Shown one piece after another: positions 18,395-28,064 of a stretch of 64,000 nt of DNA (positions are counted from its first letter, which is position 1; each line of letters opens with the position of its first letter). The notes under the pieces are model-generated. The model searched no databases. It was not told the origin of the DNA and saw nothing but the letters and a program-made list of their open reading frames with translations. The position numbers and the translations under genes were made by a program. The DNA is from Cellulomonas sp. SG140 (GTDB lineage Bacteria > Actinomycetota > Actinomycetes > Actinomycetales > Cellulomonadaceae), in contig NZ_JANZLA010000003.1 in NCBI RefSeq assembly GCF_025770785.1, positions 250,549-314,548 of the forward strand, in the 5' to 3' direction.

Positions 18395-19491
18395 TGGCCG
18401 TCGGATTCGCCCAGTGGGGCAACGACCTGTACACCGGTCGGCGCTCGTACGACATCGTCGGCCGCCGGCGCGTCTGGTACGTCGTCGCCGCGGTGCTCGT
18501 CGTCAGCTCCGTGGTGCTGCTCTTCGCCCCCGGGCTGAACCCGGGCATCGAGTTCCGCGGCGGCTCGGAGTTCGTCGTCTCCGGCATCTCGAACAAGGAC
18601 CAGCAGCTCGCAGTCACGACGGTGCAGGCTGTCGACACCAAGGAGGTGCCGCGCGTCAGCTCGGTGGGCAGCAGCGCGCTGCGCGTGCAGACCCGGACGC
18701 TGAGCAACACCCAGGTGGAGCAGGTCAAGGGCTCGCTCGCGAAGGCCTACGGTGTGCCCGAGACGCAGGTGACCAGCACGTTCATCGGCCCGACGTGGGG
18801 CGGCGACGTGTCCCGCAAGGCGGCGACCAGCCTCGTGGTGTTCCTGGTGCTCGTCGCGGCCGTCATGACGCTGTACTTCCGGAACTGGCGGATGGCCGTC
18901 TCGGCGCTGGTCGCCCTGTTCCACGACGTCACGCTGACCGCCGGGGTCTACGCGGCGGTCGGCTGGGAGGTCACGCCGGCGACTGTGGTCGGCTTCCTGA
19001 CGATCCTCGGCTACTCGATCTACGACACCGTCGTGGTGTTCGACAAGGTGCGCGAGAACACGGACGGTGTGCTCGACCAGTCGCGCTACACCTACGCGGA
19101 GAAGGCCAACCTCGCGGTCAACCAGACGCTGGTGCGGTCGATCAACACCTCGGTCGTCGCGCTCCTGCCCGTCGCGTCGATCCTCTTCATCGGCGCGTTC
19201 GTCCTCGGCGCGGGAACGCTGCGCGACATCGCTCTCGCCCTCTTCGTCGGCATGCTGGTCGGCACGTTCTCGTCCATCTTCCTGGCGACCCCGCTCGAGG
19301 TGACGCTGCGGGAGCGGGAGCCCGCTCTGCGTGCGCACCGCGCCCGGGTCCTCGCCGCCCGGACCGGATCGGGTTCCCCGTCCGCTGCCGGCGAAGCGCC
19401 CCTCGTGGGCGCCGCCACCCGAACCGTCGGTCCGCTGCACCCCGGATCGCACCAGGGCGTCGCGGCCCAGCCGCGTCGCAAGCGCCGGTGA
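18394..19491 (+). CDS. secF: Protein translocase subunit SecF
   Basis: A 365-residue partner of SecD with six predicted spans: one near 28-47, then five from about 145 to 305. The GIEFRGGSEF motif follows the first span and the DTVVVFDKVREN segment lies in the transmembrane core. The ATG overlaps the secD stop (TGATG). The C-terminal 60 residues are polar and basic. Confidence 0.95.
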   Translation: MAVGFAQWGNDLYTGRRSYDIVGRRRVWYVVAAVLVVSSVVLLFAPGLNPGIEFRGGSEFVVSGISNKDQQLAVTTVQAVDTKEVPRVSSVGSSALRVQTRTLSNTQVEQVKGSLAKAYGVPETQVTSTFIGPTWGGDVSRKAATSLVVFLVLVAAVMTLYFRNWRMAVSALVALFHDVTLTAGVYAAVGWEVTPATVVGFLTILGYSIYDTVVVFDKVRENTDGVLDQSRYTYAEKANLAVNQTLVRSINTSVVALLPVASILFIGAFVLGAGTLRDIALALFVGMLVGTFSSIFLATPLEVTLREREPALRAHRARVLAARTGSGSPSAAGEAPLVGAATRTVGPLHPGSHQGVAAQPRRKRR

Positions 19492-20051
19492 GTGCGGCAG
19501 CCGCACCGTCCGGCGCCCCTGACCGTGCGGCCGTCGCGGCACGCGTCTCGGAGCTGATGCGCGAGGTCCCGGACTACCCGGAGCCGGGGATCCTGTTCCG
19601 CGACATCACGCCGGTGCTCGCCGACGCACAGGCGTTCGCCGACCTGGTCGCCGTCATGGCCGCGGCTGCGCCAGGCCCGGTCGACCTGGTGGCGGGGATG
19701 GAGTCGCGCGGCTTCCTGCTCGCAGCACCCGTCGCCGTCGCGCTCGGCGCCGGCCTGGTTCCGGTGCGCAAGGCGGGCAAGCTGCCCGGTCCGACGCTCT
19801 CCGAGACCTACGAGCTGGAGTACGGAACGGCGACGCTGGAGCTGCACCCGTTCACCGTCCCGGCGGGTTCCCGGGTGCTCGTGCTCGACGACGTGCTGGC
19901 CACGGGCGGCACCGCGGCTGCCACGCTGCGCCTGTTCGCCGACTGCGGCGCCCAGGTGGTGGGCATCGGCGTCCTGGCCGAGCTGGCGGCGCTCCGAGGT
20001 CGCGACCAGGTGCCCGGTGTCCCGGTGGACGCGCTGCTGACCCTGCCGTGA
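19488..20051 (+). CDS. apt: Adenine phosphoribosyltransferase
   Basis: A 187-residue purine salvage enzyme that joins adenine to PRPP to give AMP. The DYPEPGILFRDITP start, GMESRGF and the PRPP motif VLVLDDVLATGGTA (about 122-135) are diagnostic. GTG at 19488 overlaps the secF stop. The order secF-apt-rel is conserved in actinobacteria. Confidence 0.95.
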   Translation: MSAAAAPSGAPDRAAVAARVSELMREVPDYPEPGILFRDITPVLADAQAFADLVAVMAAAAPGPVDLVAGMESRGFLLAAPVAVALGAGLVPVRKAGKLPGPTLSETYELEYGTATLELHPFTVPAGSRVLVLDDVLATGGTAAATLRLFADCGAQVVGIGVLAELAALRGRDQVPGVPVDALLTLP

Positions 20052-20097
20052 TGCTCGGCCCGGACGGGCTGCGTGACGACCCCCGGACGTCCCGCCG

Positions 20098-20103
20098 TAC
20101 ACT
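20098..20103 (+). promoter_or_regulatory. -10 element of rel
   Basis: TACACT lies 91 bases before the rel ATG, with a weak TGACGA 18 bases upstream as -35. The 85-base leader holds the GGGGGAGAGGGGG ribosome binding site. Confidence 0.5.
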
Positions 20104-20194
20104 CGCACGCACACAGCGGTGCCGCACCGCCGGACGGAATCGGTGACCCGCGTCCGGCGTTGGTAGTGGGACCGCGGGGGAGAGGGGGTTCGAC

Positions 20195-22504
20195 ATGACG
20201 GAGCAGCAGGTCGCGCCCGCGCAGTCGGACCCAGGAGACTCCCACGGCTCCAGCGCACGGCTGCGCGCACGTCTCGCGCGGCTCAGCGGGCGCGGCACGA
20301 CGACGTCGCCGGCGATCGAGCCGGTGCTCCAGGCCGCCCGGACCAACCACCCGAAGGCCGACCTGTCGATCCTCGAGCAGGCCTACGCGGTCGCGGAGAA
20401 GGCGCACCGCGGGCAGCTGCGCAAGAGCGGCGACCCGTACATCACCCACCCGGTCGCGGTCGCCACCATCCTCGCCGAGCTCGGCATGACGCCGTCCACG
20501 CTGGCCGCAGCCCTCCTGCACGACACCGTCGAGGACACCGACTACTCCCTCGACCAGCTGCGCGCCGACTTCGGTCCCGAGGTCGCGATGCTGGTCGACG
20601 GTGTGACCAAGCTGGACAAGGTCCAGTACGGGGACGCCGCCCAGGCCGAGACGGTCCGCAAGATGGTCGTCGCCATGGCGCACGACATCCGGGTGCTGGT
20701 GATCAAGCTCGCCGACCGGCTGCACAACGCCCGCACCTGGAAGTTCGTCTCACCGGCCTCCGCCGAGCGCAAGGCCCGCGAGACCCTCGAGATCTACGCG
20801 CCGCTGGCGCACCGGCTCGGTATGAACACCATCAAGTGGGAGCTCGAGGACCTGAGCTTCGCGACGCTCTACCCGAAGGTGTACGACGAGATCGTCCACC
20901 TGGTCGCCGAGCGGGCACCGGCCCGCGAGGAGTACCTCGGGATCGTCCGCGAGCAGGTCAGCGCCGACCTGCGGGCCGCGAAGATCAAGGCGACGGTCAC
21001 CGGCCGCCCGAAGCACTACTACTCGATCTACCAGAAGATGATCGTGCGGGGCCGCGACTTCGCCGACATCTACGACCTGGTGGGCGTGCGCGTCCTGGTC
21101 GACACGGTCCGCGACTGCTACGCGGCGCTGGGCGCGCTGCACGCGCGATGGAACCCGGTCCCCGGCCGGTTCAAGGACTACATCGCGATGCCCAAGTTCA
21201 ACCTCTACCAGTCGCTGCACACCACGGTGATCGGGCCCGGCGGCAAGCCGGTGGAGATCCAGATCCGCACCCACGACATGCACCGTCGTGCGGAGTACGG
21301 CGTCGCGGCGCACTGGAAGTACAAGGAGAACGCGAAGAACGGCACCGCCGAGGCGGCCGGCGACATGACGTGGCTGCGCCAGCTGGTCGACTGGCAGAAG
21401 GAGACGGCGGACCCGACGGAGTTCCTCGACTCGCTGCGCTTCGAGATCGCCGGGTCCGAGGTCTACGTCTTCACGCCCAAGGGCGACGTCATCGCGCTGC
21501 CGCAGGGATCGACGCCCGTCGACTTCGCCTACGCCGTGCACACGCAGGTGGGCCACCGCACGATGGGGGCCCGCGTCAACGGCCGGCTCGTACCGCTGGA
21601 CTCGACGCTCGAGAACGGCGACGTCGTCGACGTCTTCACCTCCAAGTCCGAGACCGCAGGCCCGTCGCGCGACTGGCTGGGATTCGTCAAGAGCCCCCGC
21701 GCCCGGAACAAGATCCGGCAGTGGTTCACCAAGGAGCGCCGCGAGGAGGCCGTCGAGCGCGGCAAGGACGCGCTGGCCAAGGCGATGCGCAAGCAGAACC
21801 TGCCCATGCAGCGGCTGCTGTCGCACGAGTCGCTCGTCGCGCTGGCGAACGAGATGCGCTACCCCGATGTGACCGCCCTGTACGGGGCGATCGGGGAGAA
21901 CCAGGTGGCCGCCAGCACCGTCGTGCAGCGGTTGGTGCACTCGCTCGGCGGTGAGCCGGCGGCGGAGGAGGACATCGCCGAGACTGCGCGTCCCGGCCCG
22001 ACGGCTCGGCGGGTGCGCACCGGCGACCCGGGTGTGGTGGTCAAGGGCGTCGACGACGTCTGGGTCAAGCTCGCCAAGTGCTGCACACCGGTGCCCGGCG
22101 ACGAGATCATCGGATTCGTCACCCGCGGGGCCGGTGTCAGCGTGCACCGGGCCGACTGCGTCAACGTCGACAACCTGCGCAGCCAGCCCGAGCGACTGGT
22201 GGACGTCAGCTGGGGTCACACGAGCTCGCAGCTGTTCCTGGTGCAGATCCAGGTCGAGGCTCTCGACCGGTCCCGGCTGCTGTCGGACGTCACCCGGGTG
22301 CTGTCCGACCACCACGTCAACATCCTGTCGGCGGCCGTCTCCACGTCCCGGGACCGGGTGGCGCTGTCCCGCTTCGTGTTCGAGATGGCGGAGCCGTCCC
22401 ACCTGGCCTCGGTGCTCTCCGCGGTCCGGAAGGTCGAGGGCGTGTTCGACGTCTACCGGATCACCGGAGCCCGTACCGCGGACGAGCCGGCCATCCGGGC
22501 CTGA
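20195..22504 (+). CDS. rel: Bifunctional (p)ppGpp synthetase/hydrolase
   Basis: A 769-residue long RelA/SpoT homologue that makes and breaks the stringent alarmone. Domains are an N-terminal HD hydrolase (about 50-200) with HDTVEDT intact, the synthetase (about 230-360) with [17 protein letters not shown] (about 415-475), a Cys/His-containing region (KCCTPVPGD) near 630 and a C-terminal ACT domain (from about 690). Both active sites look functional, as expected for the single Rel of actinobacteria. The ATG has a G-rich ribosome binding site. It follows apt, linking purine supply and alarmone. Confidence 0.95.
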   Translation: MTEQQVAPAQSDPGDSHGSSARLRARLARLSGRGTTTSPAIEPVLQAARTNHPKADLSILEQAYAVAEKAHRGQLRKSGDPYITHPVAVATILAELGMTPSTLAAALLHDTVEDTDYSLDQLRADFGPEVAMLVDGVTKLDKVQYGDAAQAETVRKMVVAMAHDIRVLVIKLADRLHNARTWKFVSPASAERKARETLEIYAPLAHRLGMNTIKWELEDLSFATLYPKVYDEIVHLVAERAPAREEYLGIVREQVSADLRAAKIKATVTGRPKHYYSIYQKMIVRGRDFADIYDLVGVRVLVDTVRDCYAALGALHARWNPVPGRFKDYIAMPKFNLYQSLHTTVIGPGGKPVEIQIRTHDMHRRAEYGVAAHWKYKENAKNGTAEAAGDMTWLRQLVDWQKETADPTEFLDSLRFEIAGSEVYVFTPKGDVIALPQGSTPVDFAYAVHTQVGHRTMGARVNGRLVPLDSTLENGDVVDVFTSKSETAGPSRDWLGFVKSPRARNKIRQWFTKERREEAVERGKDALAKAMRKQNLPMQRLLSHESLVALANEMRYPDVTALYGAIGENQVAASTVVQRLVHSLGGEPAAEEDIAETARPGPTARRVRTGDPGVVVKGVDDVWVKLAKCCTPVPGDEIIGFVTRGAGVSVHRADCVNVDNLRSQPERLVDVSWGHTSSQLFLVQIQVEALDRSRLLSDVTRVLSDHHVNILSAAVSTSRDRVALSRFVFEMAEPSHLASVLSAVRKVEGVFDVYRITGARTADEPAIRA

Positions 22505-22540
22505 GAGCCGGCGGCGCGGTGGCCCGCCCGGTCCGGGTCG

Positions 22541-23098
22541 TCACAGCCGCCCGAGCAGCTCTCGAGCCTGCCGCAGCCCACGTCCTCCCGCGGCCTCCTC
22601 CAGCCGCGCCCGGGCCGCCGCGGGGTCGAACCCGAGCCCGCACAGCCCCTCGAGCAGCACGCCGGCCAGCGGCGCGGGCAGCCACCGTGCGACGTCCAGC
22701 CCGGTCCGTTGGACGGTCGTCACCCGGGTGCGACCCAGGGTCAGGACGTCCTCCGCAGGGAGCGGGGCCTCGGCACTCGACCGCCAGGGGTCGGGGTCCG
22801 TCCGCCGGCCCCGCGGCGGGACGAGCACGTCGACGCGTGACGGTGCCGGACCGCCGAGGTGCACCCATGCGGCGCTCGCCCGACCGACCACCCCGCGGGT
22901 CGGCACGACGTCCGCGACGGCAGCCAGCCGCATGGTCGGTGAGACGTCGAGCCCGACGGCGACGGCGACGTCGCCCCACAGCACCTCGATCGTCCCGTCG
23001 CGGCACATGCCCGCCCACGCCAGCGCTCCGACGTCGCTCCTGCGCACCAGCTCGGGAACGGGGACGCGGACGGGGACGAGGGCATGGAGCGCGGACAC
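22541..23098 (-). CDS. AbiEi antitoxin-like protein, orphan
   Basis: A 185-residue protein resembling the AbiEi / type IV antitoxin-like regulators abundant in actinobacteria. The pattern LAAVADVVPTRGVVGRASAAWVHLG followed by a VLVPPRGRR strand and later RTGLDVARWLP is typical of them. No helix-turn-helix is obvious and no nucleotidyltransferase toxin (AbiEii) is adjacent, so it is probably a solo regulator or a house protein of unknown role. It converges with rel and lies 87 bases from the DUF349 gene on the same strand. Family placement is by pattern only. Confidence 0.5.
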   Translation of the reverse strand: MSALHALVPVRVPVPELVRRSDVGALAWAGMCRDGTIEVLWGDVAVAVGLDVSPTMRLAAVADVVPTRGVVGRASAAWVHLGGPAPSRVDVLVPPRGRRTDPDPWRSSAEAPLPAEDVLTLGRTRVTTVQRTGLDVARWLPAPLAGVLLEGLCGLGFDPAAARARLEEAAGGRGLRQARELLGRL

Positions 23099-23185
23099 GA
23101 CGTCAGCATGCCGTCGGGCACGACGACCGGCTGACCGCCCTGTGGACGAGCCCGACCGAGGTGCCCGACGGCGGCTGCCAGGCGC

Positions 23186-24928
23186 TCAGCCCCGGGCGTC
23201 CTGTGCTGCGCGCTGAACCTGCTCCAGCCAGGCTCGGCGAGCGTCGAGCGCTGCCTGCGCCTCGGCCACGGCGCGGGCGTCGCCCTTGGCGCGGGCACGA
23301 GCGAGGTCCGCCTCGAGACCGGCGATCGCCTGCTCGAGCTGCGCGGCGGCTCCCTCGGCGCGCGCCCGCGTCTCCGGGTTGGTCCGGCGCCACTGCGCGT
23401 CGTCCGCCTCGCGGACGGCCTGCTCGACCGCCCGGAGACGGCCCTCGACGCGCTGCACGTCACCGCGTGGCACCTTCCCGGCCGCCTCCCAGCGCTCCTG
23501 CACGGAACGCAGTGCCGCCTTGGCTGCTGCGAGGTTCCGCACCGGCAGCAGGGCTTCCGCCTCGGCGAGCAGCGCCTCCTTGACGACGAGGTTCGCCTGG
23601 TACTCCGTGTCGGTGGCCTGGTTGGCCGCGTCGCGTGCCGCGAAGAAGGCGTCCTGGGCGGCACGGAACCGGGCCCACAGCGCATCGTCGACCGGGCGGC
23701 TGGCCCGTCCGGCGGCCTTCCACTGCGTCATGAGGTCACGGAACGCGCCCGCCGTCGGCCCCCACTCGGTGCTCGCGGACAGTCGCTCCGCCTCCACTAC
23801 GAGCGCTTCCTTCGCGCCCTTGGCTGCCGCGTTCCGGGACTCGAGCTCGGCGAAGAAGTGCCGCCGCTCGCGGTCGAACGTGGTGCGCGCGTGGCTGAAC
23901 CGCTTCCAGAGCGCCTCCTCCGTCGCCCTGTCCAGACGTGGCCCGGAACGCTGGGCCTCCTTCCACTGGTCCAGCAGGGTGCGGAGCTGCTCGCCCGCCG
24001 GACGCCACTGGATCCGGCTGGGGTCCGTCTCGGCGATCTTCTCCGCCTGCTCCACCAACGTGGTGCGTGCGGCGGCTGCAGCCTCGCGGGCGGCTGCACG
24101 CTCGGCCTCTGCGGCGGCACGCCGCTCGGCGGCGACGACACGCAGCGCCTCGAGGCGCTCGCGCAGCCCGGCGAGGTCGCCGACCGCCGCCGGCGCCGCC
24201 AGCTCCTCGGTCAGCCTGGCGAGGGTCTGGTCGATCTCCTTGACCGAGAGGTCCGTCGCGGAGAGCCGCGCCTCGAACAGCACCACCTTGGCCTGCAGGT
24301 CGAGGAACCGGCGCACGTAGAGGGCGAGCGCCTCGTCCGGCGTGGCACCGGGGAACTGGCCGACCTCGCGCTCGGCCTCACCGTCGCGGACGAACACCGT
24401 CCCGGCGTCGTCGACCCGGCCGAACTCGGCCGCGCGCGCCGCTTCGGCGGGGTCCACCGGCGCGACCGGAGCGGCGGCTGGAGCCGGAGCGGCCACAGCG
24501 GCCGGTCGGCCCGCAGGGCGAGGCGCCGGCCGAACCGAGGCGGGAGTGGGGCGCGGACCGGGCCGAGGGGTCGGCCGGGGTCCGGGAACCGGGGCCGACG
24601 GTGCGGGGGTCGAGTCGGGCAGCGGGGTCCCGGCCTCCGGGGCAACCGGTGCGTCGGCCGTCGCCCGCTCCGCCGCCTCGGGGGAGTCCGCAGCGGTCGT
24701 CGCCTCGGCGGGCTCGTCCGTCGGTGCGCCGTCGCCACCCCCGTCAGCGGGAGCGGGCTCCTCGTCGGACGAGGCGGCAGCAGCAGGCTGCTCGGCGGGT
24801 GCCGTCACCGGCTCAGGGGCCGGCCCGGCTGCGGTGTCGACGTCGTTCGCAGCCTCCGCCGTGGTGGGGACCGTCGTGGCCTCGCTGTCCTCGTCGGGCG
24901 CCGTCGGCGTCTGGGGGCTCTGCGTCAC
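23186..24928 (-). CDS. DUF349-domain protein
   Basis: A 580-residue protein. Residues 1-175 are an Ala/Pro/Glu-rich, probably disordered tail. The rest is helical with at least three DUF349 repeats, recognised by W..AG..PR..D..LW.RF patterns such as QWKAAGRASRPVDDALWARF. The C-terminal 100 residues are strongly coiled-coil. The biochemical role of DUF349 proteins is not settled. The GTG at 24928 overlaps the stop of the upstream cyclophilin gene (GTGA), so the two are translated together. The longer frame upstream is a shadow of that gene. Confidence 0.88.
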   Translation of the reverse strand: MTQSPQTPTAPDEDSEATTVPTTAEAANDVDTAAGPAPEPVTAPAEQPAAAASSDEEPAPADGGGDGAPTDEPAEATTAADSPEAAERATADAPVAPEAGTPLPDSTPAPSAPVPGPRPTPRPGPRPTPASVRPAPRPAGRPAAVAAPAPAAAPVAPVDPAEAARAAEFGRVDDAGTVFVRDGEAEREVGQFPGATPDEALALYVRRFLDLQAKVVLFEARLSATDLSVKEIDQTLARLTEELAAPAAVGDLAGLRERLEALRVVAAERRAAAEAERAAAREAAAAARTTLVEQAEKIAETDPSRIQWRPAGEQLRTLLDQWKEAQRSGPRLDRATEEALWKRFSHARTTFDRERRHFFAELESRNAAAKGAKEALVVEAERLSASTEWGPTAGAFRDLMTQWKAAGRASRPVDDALWARFRAAQDAFFAARDAANQATDTEYQANLVVKEALLAEAEALLPVRNLAAAKAALRSVQERWEAAGKVPRGDVQRVEGRLRAVEQAVREADDAQWRRTNPETRARAEGAAAQLEQAIAGLEADLARARAKGDARAVAEAQAALDARRAWLEQVQRAAQDARG

Positions 24929-25707
24929 TGGGTCTCCACTCCCTCGATGATGACGTCCGACGCCGGGGCGGTGGTGGTGCCCACCGTCACGGTGCCCGCG
25001 TCTGCGATGGCCTTCAGCACGTCCAGGCCGGACGTGATGTGACCGAACACGGTGTAGCCCCCTGCCGAGTCCGACGGGATCGTCGAGTCGGCGTAGACCA
25101 GGAAGAACTGGCTGCCCATCGAGCTGCCGTTGCCGGACTGCCGCGCCATCGCGACGGTGCCGGCCTTGTACACGTTGTCCGCGGGGGCGTTCTCGATCGG
25201 TCCCCAGCTGTACCCGGGGCCTCCCGTGCCCGTCGCCGTCGGGTCGCCGCACTGCAGCACGTAGATGCCCGAGGTGACCAGCCGATGGCACTTGGTCGCG
25301 TCGAAGTAGCCCTGGCCGGCGAGCGTGACGAAGTTCGCGACCGCCTGCGGTGCCGCAGCACCGTCGAGCGTCATCGTGATGTCGCCCTTGTTGGTGATGA
25401 CCTTCGCCGTCCAGGTGCGGTTCTGCGCGAGCGACTTGTCGGGCAGCACGCCGCCGTTGCCGGTACGTGCCGCCGTCGAGATCGTCGCCTGGCCCGAGGG
25501 CGTCACGCTCGGTGCGGCGGTGGCCTTGCCGCCGTCCCGGGTCAGGCTCACCACGAGCACCACCACGATGGCGACGACCGCGACCGCGGACCCGATCCCG
25601 AGCCCGAGCCGCTGGCGGTGCCGGCGCTTGGCCCGCGCGCGAGCCTGGCGCTCCTGCCACTTCTCGAGCCGCCGACGCTCGTACTCCCGCTCCCGCTTGC
25701 TGGACAC
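24925..25707 (-). CDS. Membrane-anchored cyclophilin-type isomerase
   Basis: A 260-residue peptidyl-prolyl cis-trans isomerase with a basic, helical cytoplasmic start, one span (about 34-56) and an outward-facing cyclophilin domain (about 95-260). Motifs seen include FVTLAGQGYFD, the MGSQFFLVYAD strand and YTVFGHITSGLDVL. The usual catalytic FHR appears as CHRL, and VLQCGDPT replaces the common IQGGDPT; actinobacterial relatives share such changes. The GTG at 25707 follows GAGGGG. It is upstream of, and coupled to, the DUF349 gene. Confidence 0.88.
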   Translation of the reverse strand: MSSKREREYERRRLEKWQERQARARAKRRHRQRLGLGIGSAVAVVAIVVVLVVSLTRDGGKATAAPSVTPSGQATISTAARTGNGGVLPDKSLAQNRTWTAKVITNKGDITMTLDGAAAPQAVANFVTLAGQGYFDATKCHRLVTSGIYVLQCGDPTATGTGGPGYSWGPIENAPADNVYKAGTVAMARQSGNGSSMGSQFFLVYADSTIPSDSAGGYTVFGHITSGLDVLKAIADAGTVTVGTTTAPASDVIIEGVETQ

Positions 25708-25882
25708 GCCCACCCCTCGTGATGTGCGGGCCAGGTGGGTGGGACCACCTGCGGCACCGCGCCGTAGGACCGGGCACAGTCTAGGCAAGGGGCGCGGCGC
25801 GACGACCACCACGCCCGCCCGTGCGACGGTGGATCTCGTCCGCGGGTGCACGAGGTGGACGCTCTGCACGGGCCGGCGGTCG

Positions 25883-25888
25883 TAGCGT
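25883..25888 (+). promoter_or_regulatory. -10 element for a leaderless hydrolase gene
   Basis: TAGCGT ends six bases before the GTG at 25895, the same arrangement as before pabB. No ribosome binding site fits between them. Confidence 0.6.
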
Positions 25889-25894
25889 GCCGGG

Positions 25895-26602
25895 GTGGAG
25901 GTCCTCGAGGTGTTGTCGCCCCTGCTCGGGGCGCGCTGCTGCGTGGTGGTCGGGGACGAGGGCTCGTGCGTCGTCGTCGACGCCGGCGCCCTGGTCGCGG
26001 ACACGGTCGGCGCGCTCGTCGAGCAGCGCGGGCTGCGACCCCGGGCGGTGCTGGCGACGCACGGGCACGCCGACCACACGTGGGACGCGGGTCGACTGTC
26101 CGACCGGTTCGGGGTCCCCGTCGTCGTGCACGCGGCCGACGTCTACCGGCTCGCGGACCCGTGGGGGACGCTCGGCGTGCTCGGCGCGGCGGTCGGCTCG
26201 CCCGAGGGTCCGCTGGCCGCCGAGCTCCGGCGGCTCGGAGCCGACCCGTCGGAGTGGGTCGCGCCGCACGACGTGCGTCCGGTGTGCGCGGACGGCGCCG
26301 CCGAGGAACGGCTCGTGCTCGGAGAGCTCTCCGTGGTGGCCCGGCACGCGCCCGGGCACACCGAGGGATCGGTCGTCTACGTGCTCGAACCACGGGACGA
26401 GCGGCCGATCGTCCTCACGGGGGACGTGCTGTTCGCCGGCACCGTCGGCCGGACGGACCTCCCGGGGGGCGACGCCGTCGCGATGAGCCGGACCCTCCGG
26501 CTCGTCGTCCGCTCGCTGCCGCCTCGGGCCGTCGTCCTGCCCGGCCACGGCCCCGCGACCGACCTGGCCACCGAGCTCGGGCGGAACCCCTACCTGCGCT
26601 GA
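25895..26602 (+). CDS. Metallo-beta-lactamase-fold hydrolase
   Basis: A 235-residue protein of the glyoxalase II-like group. The zinc motif HGHADH (about 53-58), the later His of APGHTEG, the Asp of LTGDVLF and the final PGHGP His are all present, giving a full binuclear site. The gene sits between the cyclophilin and hisS, as in mycobacteria (Rv2581c), where it is annotated as a glyoxalase II-type enzyme. The substrate is not known. GTG at 25895 is supported by the upstream -10 element. Confidence 0.88.
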   Translation: MEVLEVLSPLLGARCCVVVGDEGSCVVVDAGALVADTVGALVEQRGLRPRAVLATHGHADHTWDAGRLSDRFGVPVVVHAADVYRLADPWGTLGVLGAAVGSPEGPLAAELRRLGADPSEWVAPHDVRPVCADGAAEERLVLGELSVVARHAPGHTEGSVVYVLEPRDERPIVLTGDVLFAGTVGRTDLPGGDAVAMSRTLRLVVRSLPPRAVVLPGHGPATDLATELGRNPYLR

Positions 26603-26646
26603 GCCGCGGACCGCCCAGGCGCGCTGTTCTGGGAGGATCGGTGCCC

Positions 26647-28011
26647 ATGGCACGCCCCACACCGCTGTCCGGATTCCCCGAGTGGCTCCCCGAAGGTCGG
26701 ATCGTCGAGCAGCACGTGCTGGACGTGCTCCGACGCACGTTCGAGCTGCACGGTTTCGCCGGTGTGGAGACGCGAGCCGTCGAGCCGCTCGACCAGCTGC
26801 TGCGCAAGGGGGAGACCTCGAAGGAGGTCTACGTGCTGCGGCGCCTGCAGGCCGACCCGCAGCAGGAGGACCGGGGCGACACCCTCGGCCTGCACTTCGA
26901 CCTGACCGTGCCGTTCGCGCGGTACGTGCTGGAGAACGCCGGCCACCTCGCCTTCCCGTTCCGCCGGTACCAGATCCAGAAGGTGTGGCGCGGTGAGCGG
27001 CCCCAGGACGGGCGGTTCCGGGAGTTCATCCAGGCGGACATCGACGTGGTGGGCGCCGGCTCGCTGCCGTACCACTACGAGGTCGAGCTGCCGCTGGTGA
27101 TGGCCGAGGCGCTCTCCGCGCTGCAGGAGGTCGGTGTGCCGCCCGTGCGGGTGCTGGTGAACAACCGCAAGGTCGCGGAGGGCTTCTACCGAGGTCTGGG
27201 TCTCGACGACGTCGAGGCGGTGCTGCGGAGCATCGACAAGCTCGACAAGGTCGGTCCGGAGGTGGTGGCCGAGCTGCTGGTGGAGGAGGCCGGGGCATCC
27301 GCGGACCAGGCGACCGCCTGCCTCGAGCTCGCGGCGATCTCCGGGCCGGACGAGGGTGTCGTCGACCGGGTGCGGGACCTGGCGAAGCGGTACGACGTCT
27401 CGTCCGACCTGCTCGACGAGGGCCTCGAGGAGCTGGGCATGCTCATCAGGGCGGCGGCTGTCCGGCTGCCCGGCACCGTCGTCGCGGACCTGAAGATCGC
27501 GCGAGGACTGGACTACTACACCGGCTCGGTCTACGAGACGGTGCTCGTGGGCCACGAGCACCTCGGGTCCATCTGCTCCGGCGGCCGGTACGACACCCTG
27601 GCGTCGGACGGTGCCACGACCTACCCCGGCGTCGGCCTCTCGGTCGGCGTCAGCCGGCTCGTCTCCCGGCTGCTGTCCGCCGGCCTCGTGCGCGCGACCC
27701 GTGCGGTGCCGACCGCCGTGCTGGTCGCCGTGACGGACGAGGACTCGCGGCAGCGCTCCGACGAGGTGGCTGCGGCGCTGCGGAACCGCGGCATCCCCGT
27801 CGAGGTCGCCCCGGCGGCGGCCAAGTTCGGCAAGCAGATCCGGCACGCGGACCGTCGCGGCATCCCGTTCGTCTGGTTCCTCGGCGCCGAGGGCGCCCCG
27901 GACGAGGTCAAGGACATCCGCTCCGGCGAGCAGGTGGTTGCCGACGCGGCGGCCTGGGAACCGCCGGCGGCCGACCGGTGGCCCAGGGTCGTGCCGGGAG
28001 ACGCGCACTAG
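26647..28011 (+). CDS. hisS: Histidine--tRNA ligase
   Basis: A 454-residue class II synthetase. Motif 2 ([23 protein letters not shown]), the histidine-binding RGLDYYTG block and the C-terminal anticodon-binding domain (about 355-454) are clear. The sequence is of the actinobacterial form, with the [17 protein letters not shown] start. A GTG six bases upstream (26641) is an alternative start closer to GGAGG. The stop codon forms part of the -10 element of aspS. Confidence 0.95.
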   Translation: MARPTPLSGFPEWLPEGRIVEQHVLDVLRRTFELHGFAGVETRAVEPLDQLLRKGETSKEVYVLRRLQADPQQEDRGDTLGLHFDLTVPFARYVLENAGHLAFPFRRYQIQKVWRGERPQDGRFREFIQADIDVVGAGSLPYHYEVELPLVMAEALSALQEVGVPPVRVLVNNRKVAEGFYRGLGLDDVEAVLRSIDKLDKVGPEVVAELLVEEAGASADQATACLELAAISGPDEGVVDRVRDLAKRYDVSSDLLDEGLEELGMLIRAAAVRLPGTVVADLKIARGLDYYTGSVYETVLVGHEHLGSICSGGRYDTLASDGATTYPGVGLSVGVSRLVSRLLSAGLVRATRAVPTAVLVAVTDEDSRQRSDEVAAALRNRGIPVEVAPAAAKFGKQIRHADRRGIPFVWFLGAEGAPDEVKDIRSGEQVVADAAAWEPPAADRWPRVVPGDAH

Positions 28012-28014
28012 GAT
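28009..28014 (+). promoter_or_regulatory. -10 element of aspS, overlapping the hisS stop
   Basis: TAGGAT begins with the TAG stop codon of hisS and lies 50 bases before the aspS GTG. The strong -10 match suggests that aspS has its own promoter; no -35 is visible. Confidence 0.5.
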
Positions 28015-28064
28015 CGTGCGGGCGCCCCGCCGGGCGCGCACCCCCTGACGACGAAGGACGACCC

